A stretch of DNA of 64,000 nucleotides from Isochrysis galbana (GCA_018136815.1 CM030931.1:9356629-9420628); one strand, 5' to 3'; counted from the first letter of the stretch, positions 1 through 11,876 are shown. Numbers and translations are program-made. The notes: generated by a model from the sequence alone, not told the origin.

Positions 1-1249
1 CACACGACATCTGCCGTTAGGTACGGCACACGCCGTCAACTTCTCGTGTCACCAGATGGCGCAAGATTTACTCAGGCGAAGGACCAAAGGCGACCGGTAA
101 GGCTAGCTAAAGCAAGGGCGGCTCGAGAAGGCGACGTCTTGGGATCCGTTTTGCGAGGATGAGACGTCCACTAGCGGCGTGGCGTGAAGAGTGGTCCTAC
201 GCATCCTGCTATGCCCTGTATCGCCATGCGAACATAGCGCCCTTTGCCGAGGGGCAAGCATCCTCAGGAGCAAGCATTCTGCTCATCCTAGTGGAGTTGT
301 CGAAGCGCTTGAAGTAGGCGAGAGGGCTGTTGCTACCCAATTCGGGTACGGCGCTTCACGACGCAACATGATTCATCGATGGCACACGACGCACTACTGG
401 CACCCAGTTCGGGAGATTGATCGAATTGGTGCGGACATGAAGCTAGTCATTGTGTGACGGAACCTCCCGCTAGATGAAAATGCAAAAAGCATTTGGGTCG
501 CATGAGGAAAAGCATGCGAAGCCCTTGGTCCATCTTGTGGCATACCGAATGCAAAAGGGCAGCACGCCGCCAATGATGAGGCCAGAGGTATACCAGAATG
601 TTGACCAAAGATGCGAATTCTTTAAGCATTGGTGAAAAGTACTGAGCAACCATGTCTAGCCTTTGATAGCGGGCGTGAGCACTCGAGAAAGCTTCTCACC
701 CACTGGATAGGAAGACGGATGCCAAAGTCAGGTCAGGTAGAGCGGCGGCACAACAGCATCGTGCAGTCTGAGCCTATCGTATAGCCACTATTACAGTGAA
801 TTTTGCAGCGTGAGCAGAACGTTTGCTGACGACTCCGGCATTGCAGGGCCTACATTGGCCGATTGTGCACACCGCAATAGGGAACAGTGTTGTCCGAGCC
901 GGGCGGGCATGGAGGATCAACCTCTGCCTGAGACCCCACCGTATCAGCCCATTACCCTGCGGGTGTGACCTCTTTTGCCAGGGACCGTAAAAGTGCCAAC
1001 GGCCGATACGGGAAGGGCCACCGACTCGCCCTTCTGAGATGTTCGACTCCGGGGCAAGTACGGTCCTCAACGAGGCATGTAATCAGTCGGACAGCCAGCC
1101 GATAGCGTCTATTATTCCAAGCTCGGATAGGACGCATTTCAGCACCGTTGGATGGCAAGAGCCCAAGAATATCCTGCAGGGCCATCGCCATCGTGCCGTT
1201 GACGCCGCACCAGCCAGCATAGCTCCAATTCTTCGTGAGAGCTCGGTGA
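1..1249. other. No recognisable gene
   Basis: Only short open frames without recognisable motifs are present on either strand. The right edge is the 3' flank of the minus-strand gene that ends at 1250. I see no repeat shared with the rest of the window. Confidence 0.4.
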
Positions 1250-2411
1250 TCATCGCCGATAATCGGGGTCATCACACGGGTCAAGCTCCACCTTGCGTCC
1301 GCGACCACGCGACCTGCCGTTCGTTGGCTTGCTTGGCGCAGTGCCCACTCCATCCGCACAAGAAGCCAGGATCGCATCGGCTCCGCGCACGCCATTGGCT
1401 GCGCGAACACCACCTGCAACTGTCTCCTTGCCCAAGACTGCAGTGGCCGCAGCGAGCTCCGACTCTGCAACCCGCTTACGCTCTAAGGCCAGGGCCTTGA
1501 ACTCCTCATCCGTCATCGACGCCAATCGAGCGCGTAGATCCTTGCCATTGGTTTCTTCACTGCCATCGATATCGTCACCCACGCCACCCGTGTTGTCTTC
1601 CAGGCGCAGCCGCCTCCGGTTGCTTTCATACTTTTGCTGGCGAGCTTGCTGCTCGAGCGCCGCATGCTTCTTCTCCATGGCATCGAGCGACTCCTTCAAA
1701 AACTGGTATTGCTTTGGAGCCGATGCTGGCATGCCCGCTGCGCGTGCAGCAGCCTCCTCTTTCCGAGTGGTTTGCAGCAACTACGGAGAGGAGAGAAAGC
1801 AGAAATGTGAATATGGTCGCAAGGGGTGGCGGGCAATCAGTACACTTCCGCACAAAGGCCATCGAATGACCTACCTGGGGGACGGGGACCAATGGCCCTT
1901 GCGATCGCGGACCACGATGATAGACAGAGTCGGAGCCGAGTAAGGCTGCCTTGCGAGCCTTCTCCTTGCGCTCAGCTTCACGTGCTTCTGCGAGCCGCTC
2001 CTCGCGAACCTGCGCCTCGCGTTGGCGGACCCAGCGAGCCTCCTCTGCCGCCGCACGGCGCTGCTCCTCCCGCGATGCCTCCGAGGTGAATTCTCCAATT
2101 GGCTCCCATGCGAGCTTACCTCCACGCTCGACCGCGACGAGTTGAACGCCTGCAACCTTACGCATGTCGCCTGGTTTGGCCTTCGGCCCGCCCTTTGCCG
2201 GAGGCGCGCCGGCGCTCCGGCCGCCCTCCTTGGGAGGAGAGCGGGCAGTGCCGCCCGTCGCCCCACGGCCGCTGCCCCGGCCACCCCGGCCGCCTTTGAT
2301 GTTGGCTGGCCTGATCTCGCCAACACCACGTCCGACGCCCTTCCCACGCCCCTTCCGGCCGCTGGTGCCAGCTCCTCCTCCACCATCGCTGCGGCCACGT
2401 CCCTCACCCAT
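1250..2411 (-). CDS. Arg-Gly-rich coiled-coil protein, unknown function (2 exons)
   Basis: I do not recognise the family. Exon 1 runs 2411 to 1875 and exon 2 runs 1780 to 1250. The donor CAG|GTAGGT and acceptor CCGTAG|TTG join in phase 0, giving about 355 residues. Residues 1-75 are rich in Arg and Gly (RGG-like), typical of RNA-binding or disordered tails. Residues 110-160 and about 195-235 are Glu/Arg/Ala-rich and look coiled-coil. The C-terminal half has a basic RGRGRK stretch near the end. The chosen ATG is the first after a long CT-rich and C-rich sense-strand tract, probably 5' UTR; the frame stays open upstream but only as low-complexity Pro/Ser codons. A nucleolar or RNA-associated role would fit the composition but is inference. 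Confidence 0.6.
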
Positions 2412-2689
2412 AACGAAGAGATGGAGGGCGAGAGAACGGGAGGGAGGCAGAGGGACGGGGGGAGCGGGGGAAGTGGGAGCCCGCGCGAGGGAGGCGCAGG
2501 TGGGCGAGGAGACGGAGAGGTGGGGGCCGGGGGGCGGGGAGGGGAGGGGAGGAAGAGAGAGGAAGAGCGAGGAAGAGATAATAGATTTGGGGACGGGAGA
2601 GCGCGCGGGCGGGGGCGGGGGGGGGGGGAGAGCGAGAAGAAGCGGGGAGGGGGGGAAGCTCGCCCCTTCTCTCACGGAGAGCAAACTCA

Positions 2690-2755
2690 GAGAGAGAGAG
2701 AGAGAGAGGGGGGGGGGGGGGGGGGGGGGAGAGAGAGAGAGAGAGAGAGAGATCC
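2690..2755. repeat. (GA)n / poly-G low-complexity tract
   Basis: Two GA dinucleotide runs flank about 22 consecutive G. On the sense strand of the gene starting at 2411 this is a CT/C-rich leader. Confidence 0.9.
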
Positions 2756-2837
2756 TGTGGTTGTAGCGAGAGATAGAAAGAGCAAGATGAGACGAGAGAG
2801 AGAGGATGAGGAACGAACCGGACCCTCTTCATGAGAG

Positions 2838-3450
2838 GTGGAAAGTCAATGGAGTGAAGAGAGAAGAAACCGAGGGAGCATAGAAAGAACAAAAGAGAGA
2901 CCGTCCTCGAGTCGACTGTCATATCTAGGAGGAGGCGGAGTACTGAGTACTCTAGGGAGACTGGAAGTACATGATTTTCTTATGGGGGTCTCGAGCGTTC
3001 TGGGTGGGGCCTTGGGAGCGAGCCCTCTGTGTGGGCGGGCCAGTCGAGCGCTCTGGGCTTACTTCTTACTTTACTTACTTACCCTCGAGCTTCGAGCTGG
3101 TTTGAGTAAACATCCTAATCTGGTTTGTTTTGTGTTCGAGTACATTGGGGTGTTGTCTCAAGCCAGCTCGAAACAAGACAGCTCGAAGGAATTGTGAGCT
3201 TGGATTCCCCGATGAGGATGAGGAGTAGGCCCTTTCTATACCTAGAACCTAGACGCCCTAGCTATTCTAGCTAGAGTACTATCTCTTAACCCTAGTACTT
3301 CCGTAGTCCACGTGGTGGACGATGAACATGTTTATAGCACATATGGCTATATTGGGAGCCCCTAGGAGGCTTAGCAGGGCCCTAGGGGGCCTCCGAAAGC
3401 GAAACGGGGCCCCTCCTAGGCCTAGGTAGATCTCCCAATCATAAATTCGT
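2838..3450. other. Intergenic, with a CCTAGG-rich imperfect inverted repeat
   Basis: No gene is recognised. Positions about 3350-3440 form an imperfect inverted repeat: both arms contain attgggag and cctaggagg, with several CCTAGG sites between them. Confidence 0.4.
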
Positions 3451-3514
3451 CAATGGTGCTTGGTTTTAGAAGCGCGGGAGAACGTTGCCACGAAAGGTTG
3501 GCGCGAGCCCGTTT

Positions 3515-3760
3515 CCCTCCTCTCCCCCCCCTCCCCCGCCCTTTTCCCCCACGGGTCCTCTCCGTGACCAAACAACACCCCTCCCGTTTTCACCTCTTTA
3601 CCTCTTTCATTTCTATGCACAGCCCCCCCCCCTCCTCCCCTCCCCCCCCCCCCCATTCTCCCCCCCCCCCCCCCGCCCCCCCCCCCCCACACACACACCC
3701 GCACGAACTCGCCTTGCGAGGCGTGACGGCATTACCCCCCCCCCCCTCTCTGCCCCATGC
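3515..3760. repeat. C-rich low-complexity tract
   Basis: Long runs of C interrupted by T and A, including more than 30 nearly pure C around 3635-3690. It lies directly upstream of the possible coding segment at 3757. Confidence 0.9.
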
Positions 3761-3982
3761 CCGGCACTGCCAACAACACTACTTTGGGCACACAGACCAC
3801 TCCTCCTAGGCACCCTCCAGGGGCACCCCTGCCGCGGCCCAATCGCGACATTGCACCTTCTGAGGTGAAGATCGAGACGGCGGCGAAGGTGCGCGGCCAG
3901 ATGGCCAGCAAGACCATGACTGTGTACCAGCCCCCGAATCACCAGCCCATCCTCTTTGACCGCAACGTCGAGGTCCTCGATA
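3757..3982 (+). CDS. Possible first coding exon, unrecognised
   Basis: The open frame encodes about 75 residues from ATG 3757. Its later part is not low complexity (a stretch with SEVKIETAAKVRG, then TVYQPPNHQPILFDRNVEV). A GT-containing donor (ATATG|TGTGTT or nearby) could end the exon before the transposon-like repeat begins. No downstream exon was found and no family is recognised, so this may be a remnant or a chance frame. Confidence 0.25.
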
Positions 3983-4218
3983 TGTGTGTTCCTTCCAAAT
4001 TGTTTCCATTTTCTTTCCAGCAGAAGAAAGAGGGAGAAAGGAGCGAAGAGGATAGAGAGGATGTTGCACGCTCCAGTTGGGTCCGTACGTCGAAGAATGC
4101 GGCGGCGGCGGCGACGATCGCGATGATTGGCAGTGGGTGACTTGGGGGGGGTGAGCCACATGGCCCAAGCTGCCTCCATTTCTTCCCACACCCTTTCCCA
4201 CACGGGGAGAGGAGAAGA

Positions 4219-5000
4219 GTGCTCATCAGCCCAAGGGGGTTGAGGAGGTCCAACATGGGAAACGAGAGCCATATGAAATCGAATGCGACTCGGTCCGGGA
4301 CGTTCCGTGGGTCGCGACTTACCTTCGCGAGTTGCGAGGGGATAGAAGGTGGGGTCAGCCCACAGAGGGGGTGGCCCAATGGGGGCATGGGAGGCACCAT
4401 AGGTGACCTCACATGGCCCCCCCTCAGCCCAAGGGGGGTGAGGGGAGTCAACAAGGGAGACGAGGATCATATGGACTCGATTGCGTCTCAGTCCGAGACG
4501 CTCTACGAGCCGCGATACAACTTCGTGAGCCGTGAGAGAGTGGGAGATGGGGCCAGCCCTGATAGGGGGTGGCCCAATGGGGCCGTGGAGGGCACCATAG
4601 GTGACCCCATATGGCCCCTCCACACCACTCTCCATCGAGTCGCACCTGCGATCTGGCGAGGAGGGGTGGGAGTCTGGCTGCGACGGCTCAGCGAGCGAGC
4701 GCAAACACAGAAAACCAGCCGCGAGGCTGGTGAAGGGGGCAGACCCAGATGGGAGTGGCCCAGTGGGGCCATGTGGGAAGCCATAGGCCTCTCCACATGG
4801 GCCCCCCACACCTTGCTCCATCGCTGCAGCCATGCGGCTGAGCGAGGAGGGGTGGGTTTCCGGCTGCAGTGGCTCGGCGAGAGGGCGCAGACGCGGCGAG
4901 CGGGCGCGGTCCACTGGGATGGGCCCAGTAGGACCCATCCCTTCCCGTGCAGCAGCTCCATATCGCCCTGGCACCATCATGGTGACCAGGGCGGCCGAGA
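4219..5000. repeat. Diverged ~195-bp tandem repeat (4 units)
   Basis: Four head-to-tail units start near 4229, 4428, 4623 and 4810. Units 1 and 2 both begin agcccaaggggg and carry a caccataggtgacc block near their ends; units 3 and 4 share ctccatcg and gaggaggggtggg. On the minus strand the array is open (frame 5019 to 3613) and begins with a hydrophobic leader followed by RYGA. This resembles the leader just inside the copia element at 25175-32680, so the array is probably the 5' part of a related decayed retroelement. Confidence 0.6.
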
Positions 5001-5339
5001 GGAGGGAGAGCGACGCCATCGCTCGCGCTCTCTCCAGAACAGAACCGGATAAAATTCCTCTTATAATTCTCCCACACCACTATCACACGCACATTCACAG
5101 TAACACGTAGATAACTAACGTAACGGGATGCGCGAAGAAAGGGGGTTGAGCAGGAGAGAAAGAGAGGAAAGAAAAGGAAAGAAGAGAGGAGGCCCGTCGC
5201 CTCTCCTCATGTGAAGAGAGAGAAGAGAGGAGATCTCGCAGGACTTAGAAAGTAAACGTAGGAGAGGACGGAGGGGCATCCGTAACAAATGCTCTCGAAT
5301 ACGAGCGCTCAACGCTAACTCTTGCCTTGAGCTCCGTCG

Positions 5340-5936
5340 CTGCCGATCCGTCTGCTGTCGCCAGTCAAATCCTGGATGGACTGGCCGATTTGTTCCCTCG
5401 AAACTCGCCGTTAAGCTGCCTTGGCCGTGCCAGCGAGGTTAGCCCGCCTACGAGCGCCAGCGAGGGAGAGGCAGGGGAGACCAGGGCCCAACCCCAGCCT
5501 CCTCTGCCCCGTGAGCTGGCCTCCAGGAGCCTCCAGGGGTCGCCAGAGGTAGCTGCAGGCCTGTCGCAGGCGCGCCATCGCGCGTGCCTGCAGAAGAGGG
5601 GAGAGAGAGCGCGGAGAAGGGGGTGGGCGGAGCGAGGGCTCCGCTCACCGAAAAATATGTAAGTCCCGCACCTGTTTACAGGAGAAGTCGGGACTGAGGA
5701 CGCCGCCAGCCCGGTAGGCATAGGAGGAAGGGGGGAACAAATCACCGGGGGGGGGCGCGGGGCGCGGGCCACCGACCATATCTAAGCCCTTTTCCCCTAT
5801 CCCCCGCCTAGTAGTGCACGGGGGGAGTCGCCTGATGGCGGGGGGGAAAGGGCCGGGAGAGAGGGGGTGTAGAAAGTTTTGCTGCGTGAGTAGAAAGTAG
5901 AGGGTCCACGGCCGCGTGTGCGGTGAGACTATTAAG
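5340..5936. repeat. Dispersed repeat, inverted relative of 24266-25019
   Basis: The stretch matches the reverse complement of about 24280-24780: the ccagcgagggagaggcag block, the aagtcccgcacctg block, the gtagtgcacggggggag block and the end gcggtgagactatt. The hairpin terminus seen in complete copies is missing, so this copy is truncated. Confidence 0.65.
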
Positions 5937-5938
5937 TT

Positions 5939-5968
5939 GTATTTGGCCGGAGGCCGGAGGCCAAATAC
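5939..5968. repeat. Perfect hairpin
   Basis: gtatttggcc and ggccaaatac form a 10-bp stem around a GC-rich spacer, directly after the dispersed repeat at 5340-5936. Confidence 0.7.
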
Positions 5969-6481
5969 AGCATATGTATTTGGCTGTGTATTTGCAAGCC
6001 CCAGGACCGTATTTCCCAGCATCTAGGGGTGCTATCCTTGGTCGCTGGAGGTGGGAGTGTTGTAATTGTGTTTCTTAAGCGGTATGTTCAATTTCGAACC
6101 CAAGTCTCAAGTCTTTCGGCTAGTCCTAGTCTCAGTCTCAGCAGTTTAGCAGTTTGGTGCTCGGCGCTAGTTCTAGTTCGTCGTTGTTCTGAAGTCATTG
6201 GTGTTAATGCGTTCTTTTTTGACGGCCCCATGTCTAAGTTGCTCAGTAGCTCACCAGCTGTATATCATGGTCCATAAACAAACCAACGAACATAGAAAGC
6301 TATAGTTCATATCGTACTCCGAACACTGGAAATTACAAATAAATGCTCCTTCTATTCTTCCTTTTCCTTAGAGTCTTACCTGCCCGCTGCTGGCGCGCGC
6401 GGGGGGGGGGCGGAGGGGCAGGGGGAGCAGGGGGAGCAGGGGCAGCTTGCCGCGCGCGCGGGAGAGAGGGGAGGAGTTGCG

Positions 6482-9400
6482 ATGGGCTGCTCGTCTGCGC
6501 TGGGCGAGAAGGAGCGGGCGGAAGAGGCACACGCGAGGAGGAGGAGGGAGAGGGATGCACTGATTCAGCGCCTGCTCGAGGAGCGGCGCCGTGAGCGCGA
6601 GCGCGCCCTCGCCTCCGACGATGGCATGGAGCATGCAGCTCCCGGTGGGGATGAGAGGCCACCGCCACGCACCGCGTGGGGCGAGCCTGAGCCTAAGCGC
6701 GAGAGCGAGTCATCGGAGATGGGAGGGGAGCAACATGTGTCCGAAGTCATGGCCGTCCGCCCGCACCCAGATGTGCGCCAGACGGACGGAACGGCTGCGC
6801 AAGCTTGCAATGCTCATCCGACGGGCTGGACCACCCTCACGGATGTGAGCTCCGAGCCTCCGCGGCCCACTTCTGCCTGCCCAGGTCGGCCGCCAGAGCT
6901 GAGGCGCCCGGCTCTACCGTTCGAATTTGGGTCTGGTTCGCAGGCAGGTTTCCAACGCATTGCGTCAAATCGGTGGGCGTTAGAGGCGGCAGCGAGGGAG
7001 CCGTCCGCACTATGGGAATCTCAGACGCACTCTTCCAAGAACCGTGTGCCTGTCCAGCTGCAACATGGGCGCTGTACAGCTCATGTTAAGGGCACTGAAA
7101 ATGTACCTGACGCGCAATCGCGCCGTTCGTCTGATGATCCGCATGCTACCACCACTCGCTCTCCGAAGAAAGGCAGGACAACCTCGTGCAGCTCAATGGC
7201 GGAAGACGCCAATGCGGTATCATTTACGCCTTGCATCAATGAACGCTCCCGTAAACTTGCATCCACGCGTGCCACCAGCGGTATCAGTGCTGCCGATCGC
7301 CTGCACGCGCAGCAGCGAGAGAAGCTCGCCAAGCGAGAAGCTGCGAGGAGGGAGAGGGAAGCGGCAAAGCTGGCTGAATGTACCTTCGTACCACAACTTA
7401 GACAGCCGCACACGCTCAAGAAGGGTGCTGCGGCCCCGGCGGTGGGAGCTGAAGCGGAGCGTCAGGGAGGGGAAGGGGACCATGGGGACGAATGTTCGGA
7501 TGGCGGCGGGCAAGATGCCGGCGACGAGATATCACCGCCGAGCTATGATGTTGCGCATGAGTCCCCAATGCCAAGAGTGAGGAGGAAGAGCGCTTCTGCG
7601 GTCCCTGCTTGTGAGCGCTTGCATGCAGATGCGTCGACCCGCGCAGTCTCGCGCCAACGTTCGGTGGCAGAGATGGCTGAGCTCGAGCTTGCTTGCCACA
7701 AGTGAGGACTCTTGAGCGGCACGACGCACCGAGTGATCCGAGTTGCACCCCACAACCCCACAAGCTATTGCCTGACCCATGCGCGTGGCCTCTGGACACC
7801 TATCATTTTGTTGGGAGCAGCTCTCACCCCGCGCGCCCTCCACCCGCAGGTTTGCTCCACAAATCAACCCAACCTCCGAGACGCTTCTGGCACTCAATTG
7901 CAATGCCGACAACCGTCCCGTGCACGAGCGGCTCGCCGACGGCAATCGCAGGAAGGAGGAGAAGCGCGAGGAGCTCCGGCGCAAGTTCGAGGCTGAGCAG
8001 CCAGCTCCATTCAAGCCATATGTCAACCCTACGTCTGCCGCAATCGCGCATGCTGCGGCTATGGCAAACGCCGAGACGATTGGATGTTGGTGCGTCACAG
8101 TCTTCATCTTCCTGTGCACTCCCAACTCGTCTTGCCACAAACCCTTACCTATTGCACGATGGCATTGACGATGGAAAGATCTGACCGCGCTTGCATTCAA
8201 AAACGAACCATATTTCCCCCTCTCATCTCGGCCCTGCAGTTCATCCATGTCCATTGGCAGTGCCTCTTCTGGGGCACCGCCTATTGCTCAACGATTGGCT
8301 GAGGAGGCTGCCGCGCTGGCTGAGAGGCGGGCCATGCGAGAGCTCCAGCGCGAGGAGGAAGAACGCAAATTATGTACCTTCGCCCCTAAAGTGAACGAGA
8401 TCTCCTCCCGGCTTGCGGAAGGTGGGGATGCCACACCTCGAACCCTCCTGCGTCGCATTCTTCTGTTTTAGGGGACTAGTCCACGTCATGTTGCCGTTCA
8501 GAGCTCAATCCGCCCCTACTCCTTTAGATCTTCCCGCACTTGTGTCCTTAGGTGCTGACAATGGCGGCCGCTCGGTATTTCGACGCCTTGATTCTTGGGC
8601 AGCCAATAGGGAGGAGCGCCGCCAGCGCCGTGAGCTGGCCAAGGAGAGCGAGCAAGCACGGCTGTATCGCCCACGGGTCTCGGATGCTACCGACATCATC
8701 CTCACGGCCAGACCAGCGCGGCTGCATGAGACAGAAAGCGAGAGAGTGAGAAGCCGAGGCCCGAAGGTTCTGGCGTCTTTGTTGGGTTGTGTACACTAAG
8801 TGGCGCATGCACAAGCGATGCCTTGCGCGCTGGGCTGAAGAGCGGAGTTGTGGCCAATCGCTGCCTCAATTTCGCACGCATCCTTTCTTGCCCACCTGCG
8901 CTCCGCCCCACGCCACCTCATGCCCAGATTGAACGACTCGCATATTTAGATGCGCAAAACAAGGAAGCAATCCTTGCTGATGCTCGCGAGACCGAGCTCT
9001 CACGCCACCCCTTCCGCCCAACGATTGACTCTATTTCGTCTCGGCTTGCACGCCCCAAGACGGACGACGAGCTTGTGGCGGATACCCGTGGGAAGGCTCG
9101 TCGGGCGGGCACGGCAGCGGCGTGGCGCGCGGAAGAGGAGCGGGAGCTCACCTTCAAACCCAAGGTTTCAGCTCTCTCGGCGGCGCTAGCTGAACGGGTG
9201 CCCGGCCGGCTCAATCCATCGGACCAGGTTCGCGCCCAATATGCGGGAGACACGCGTGCCAGATTGGGAGAGAGCTTGTGCTAGGTTCTGGTTGCCTATA
9301 TCAATCATGGAAGATTCAGACTTGGGCTGCTGCAGTTAGCCGGCGCTCCTTGTCGCCATGAGATGTTTAAGGCTCCCGGCTGTAACGCTCCGCTCTCCTG

Positions 9401-10478
9401 ATCAACCTGTGTTGCCCCTCTCTCGTGGATTCGTGCAGGCTACTCTAAGCCTGCGGCTTGAACGTGACCGTGCACTTCGTGAAGCCCGGTTGGCGAAAGC
9501 CCGCGACGACGCGAGGGATGCAGAATTACAATCGTGTACTTTTGCGCCGAAGCCGCATCGACCGCCACCCGCCCGACCTGTTAACACCACCCCGCCTGTG
9601 CGGGGACTCAATAAGTTTATGGAGCGGAAGGAGATGGCGAGGCGGCAGGCACTCGAGCAGGCTGCGAGAGAGGCGCGCGTCTTCAACACTGAGGCGATAC
9701 GGTCCTCGTCTAGGCCTTTTACTGTTCCGGTCCCTTTTGCCTTGTGCGAGCGGCGTAACGGTGAGCTTGATTGGAGATAGCGCTGCCGGCATGCGGGCTA
9801 TAATCGATAGCTATGCTTTTGATAAGAGGTTGGGGATGAGAAGGTCGTGACTCATTCTGGGACAATTGCGATGGCGTGGGCATCAAGTGCAACTATCGAC
9901 ATGACCTTCACCTGGATGGCCTTTTTACTTAGAGATAGCGAATGTGCAACGACGCGCTCGTGGTCCGCCTTCAAACGATCAATATTGTACGTGACACCCA
10001 TTCGTTGATTATTGTTTTTTGTATTTTAGGCAGAGTCAGTGAGGGACGACGCCCATCAAAGTTTGAGGAGATGTCGCGCCTTCAAACTTCAATGGCTGCA
10101 GTCGACTTCAGTCAGAAAAACGAAAAGTGGACGTGGGGAATTGGAGGAAAGCGGAAAACATCATGCGTGGGGGGACGAAGGAGCTCCCTCAAGGGGAAGA
10201 GCGGCGCGACGATGGCGACGCCCCCGAGAGGCCCCCGGGCCGTCGAGCGGCCATGCAGCCTGTCGAGTGGGAGCGTGGCGTCGCGGAGGTCGGCCCTTTT
10301 CAATGGGTCGGCATACGAGCACACTGCCATCCCCATCTCGCCGCATGAGCATGAGGCCCCCTTGCCCCTTGCTTGCGGCAACGCGCTTTTACTTTTACGG
10401 ACCTTCGACTATTCACGGGTTTGGCGACCTCCGACCACCAGCACTAGGGCGGTCAAACAGAGGCTTTTTAACTACTAG
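6482..10478 (+). CDS. Repeat protein with F-x-P motifs, probably cytoskeletal (7 exons)
   Basis: Exons are 6482-7701, 7850-8089, 8240-8421, 8552-8745, 8928-9227, 9439-9760 and 10030-10478. All are joined by GT-AG introns with matching phases and give 968 codons. The protein repeats a unit: an Arg/Glu-rich helix, then an aromatic-x-P motif followed by a Ser-x-x-Leu-Ala-like tail. Instances are FTPCINERSRKLA, FAPQINPTSETL, FKPYVNPTSAA, CTFAPKVNEISSRLA, FRPTIDSISSRLA, FKPKVSALSAALA and CTFAPKP. The motif is completed across the first intron (K|FAP), which supports the model. The start MGCSSA fits an N-myristoylation site followed by a palmitoylatable Cys. Such repeats are familiar from large protist cytoskeletal proteins, but I cannot name an orthologue. 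The last exon is the least certain because it turns low in complexity. Confidence 0.7.
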
Positions 10479-10753
10479 TAAGGGTTGGTGGCTGCATTTT
10501 TTGACCGTGGCGCGATGCCCAACAAAAAACCTCCAGGGGGGGCCACCTGCCACCACGAAAATCTTCGCCAAGAAATGGTGCGATTCTCCCCCCCCTCTCC
10601 CCCGCCCTCACGCGCGCTCACGCTCTACCCGTAAAGAATTTGCGGCGGTCGCGCCCGCGGGGGGATCGGTTGCTTTATATCTAAACTACATTTGGCATTT
10701 GATTCCCGCCCGATGCAGCGCCGTGTCGGGCTGCCGACAGTCTGACCACCCCC
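10479..10753. other. No recognisable gene
   Basis: Short stretch between the F-x-P gene and the copia fragment. It has a C-rich run at 10586-10610 and no clear coding signal. Confidence 0.4.
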
Positions 10754-11065
10754 TCACCCTCTGGCATCAGCTTGCTCGGCAAGGACGTCATCGAGGCGCA
10801 AGACGAGAAAGAGCGGATCAAGACGGAGCTCGATCCCAAGTTTGGCACCAAGTACCGCGGCCTTGTCGCTAGTCTCCTCTACGCCGCCGTGGTGAGCAAC
10901 CCCGACATCTCGTACACGGTGGGCCAACTTTGCCGCGCGATGTCGTTCCCCACCGTGAACCTTTGGCACGCTGCGCTGCATTGCCTTCTCTACCTCAAGA
11001 ACCGCGGCACCATGGGCCTCAAGTACTACAAGAACAATGGCGATAGCCCCATCATCGGCCTCTGA
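10754..11065 (+). pseudogene. Ty1/copia reverse transcriptase C-terminal fragment
   Basis: The frame encodes the segment between RT and RNase H typical of Ty1/copia polyproteins: Y-R-x-L-V-A-S-L-L-Y, then NPDISYTVGQLCRAMS, then a WHAALHCLLYLK segment and GLKYY. It stops at 11065. The YVDD box, integrase and LTRs are absent, so this is a decayed internal fragment. It differs in sequence from the complete copia element at 25175-32680 and so belongs to another family. Confidence 0.8.
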
Positions 11066-11185
11066 CGAATTGGGAAGGCCTATAGGGCCTGAGGGCAATG
11101 AGGAAGGAGGCATGCCGGCGGCAGGCGCGGCGGAGGAGACGACTTCAGAGGGGCTGACGGGCTGATGCCCGTCAGCAGAGGAAGG
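11066..11185 (-). mobile_element. Retroelement Gag-leader fragment (repeat family F)
   Basis: From gacgaattggga to cagaggaaggcgggg the sequence matches 54592-54720 closely, and more loosely about 43560-43650. On the minus strand these encode the same Pro/Ser-rich Gag N-terminus (SLPSGP, LPNSS). It abuts the copia RT fragment directly. Confidence 0.6.
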
Positions 11186-11590
11186 CGGGGCTCGGAACTG
11201 GGACTGGAACTAGCCTGAGCCGCAAATCGGCTCGATTGTAGGTCACGCGCCTGAGATAGAAGAGAGGCGGCGGACGCGGCCGGACGAGTCGAAGTACGGC
11301 GGCAGTAGTCGAGAACGACGGGCATCCATTGCATCGCCATCGCACCGGCAATACCCACGTAGGTGCGGCTGCGCATCAAGCCGCGGTGAGGGGACATGGG
11401 GAGGTTTGCCATAGCGTGCTCGCGACCAGGAACAATGCAAGTCGGCACGAGCGGGGGAAGGCAAGGCGAAAGGTAGAGCCCTGTAGCCTTAGTGTGGCCC
11501 GTTCCATGTTGCAATGGATGGACGTATTGCGTGGCTTCGAGGGGTCAGGTCGACCACACGCTGCTGCACCGGCGACCGGCAGCCTCCACC
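11186..11590. other. No recognisable gene
   Basis: Open frames are present on both strands but none carries a recognisable motif or a convincing splice pattern. Confidence 0.35.
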
Positions 11591-11672
11591 CTCTCCGCCG
11601 CCGTCTTCACCTCCACTGCATTCTCCGCCTCCACCCTCCCCGCCGCCGTCTTCACCTCCACTGCCTTCTCGG
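11590..11672. repeat. Two-unit ~42-bp minisatellite
   Basis: A unit containing cgccgccgtcttcacctcca is repeated twice. It lies at the 3' edge of the Fanzor-like fragment and interrupts any continuation of that frame. Confidence 0.75.
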
Positions 11673-11876
11673 CTTGAGAGCCTGCATGCGCGCCGCGTAT
11701 TGTTGTGTGCGCAGGTCGCGTCGCCGTTCTGCGCTCGTGTATCGGAAGAGCGTGCGCGTGGGTGAGTCCATGTCGACACAGTGAATGATGTCGTATTTTC
11801 CGGGATCGATACCGATCACCGCTAGTTCTGAAAGCGTCAAACCAAACGCATCGCGCAGCTGCTCCTCGTGCAGCAT
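11652..11876 (-). pseudogene. Fanzor/TnpB-like nuclease fragment (RuvC-I region)
   Basis: The minus-strand frame encodes LAVIGIDPGKYDIIHCVD followed after a short gap by LFRYTSAERRRDL and a basic Tyr-containing helix. In TnpB and its eukaryotic homologues (Fanzor, the OMEGA nucleases) the first RuvC motif is G-[IV]-D-P-G, and an FRYT...RR block with a nearby K-x-Y often follows. The Asp of GIDPG would be the first catalytic residue. A stop directly precedes the ATG and can also be read as a splice acceptor (gtcgtag|ATG). A donor GAG|GTGAAG lies at the other end. I found no RuvC-II, zinc-ribbon or RuvC-III segment within about 1 kb, so this is a relic or a single exon of a broken gene. Confidence 0.5.

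Noticed and set aside
952-1500. Frames of 150-170 codons on both strands
   Set aside because: They partly overlap the real exon at 1250-1780 in other frames and show no motif.
3613-5019. 468-residue minus-strand open frame
   Set aside because: It follows a ~195-bp tandem repeat and runs into poly-G/poly-C; only its start resembles a retroelement leader. Not called as a host gene.
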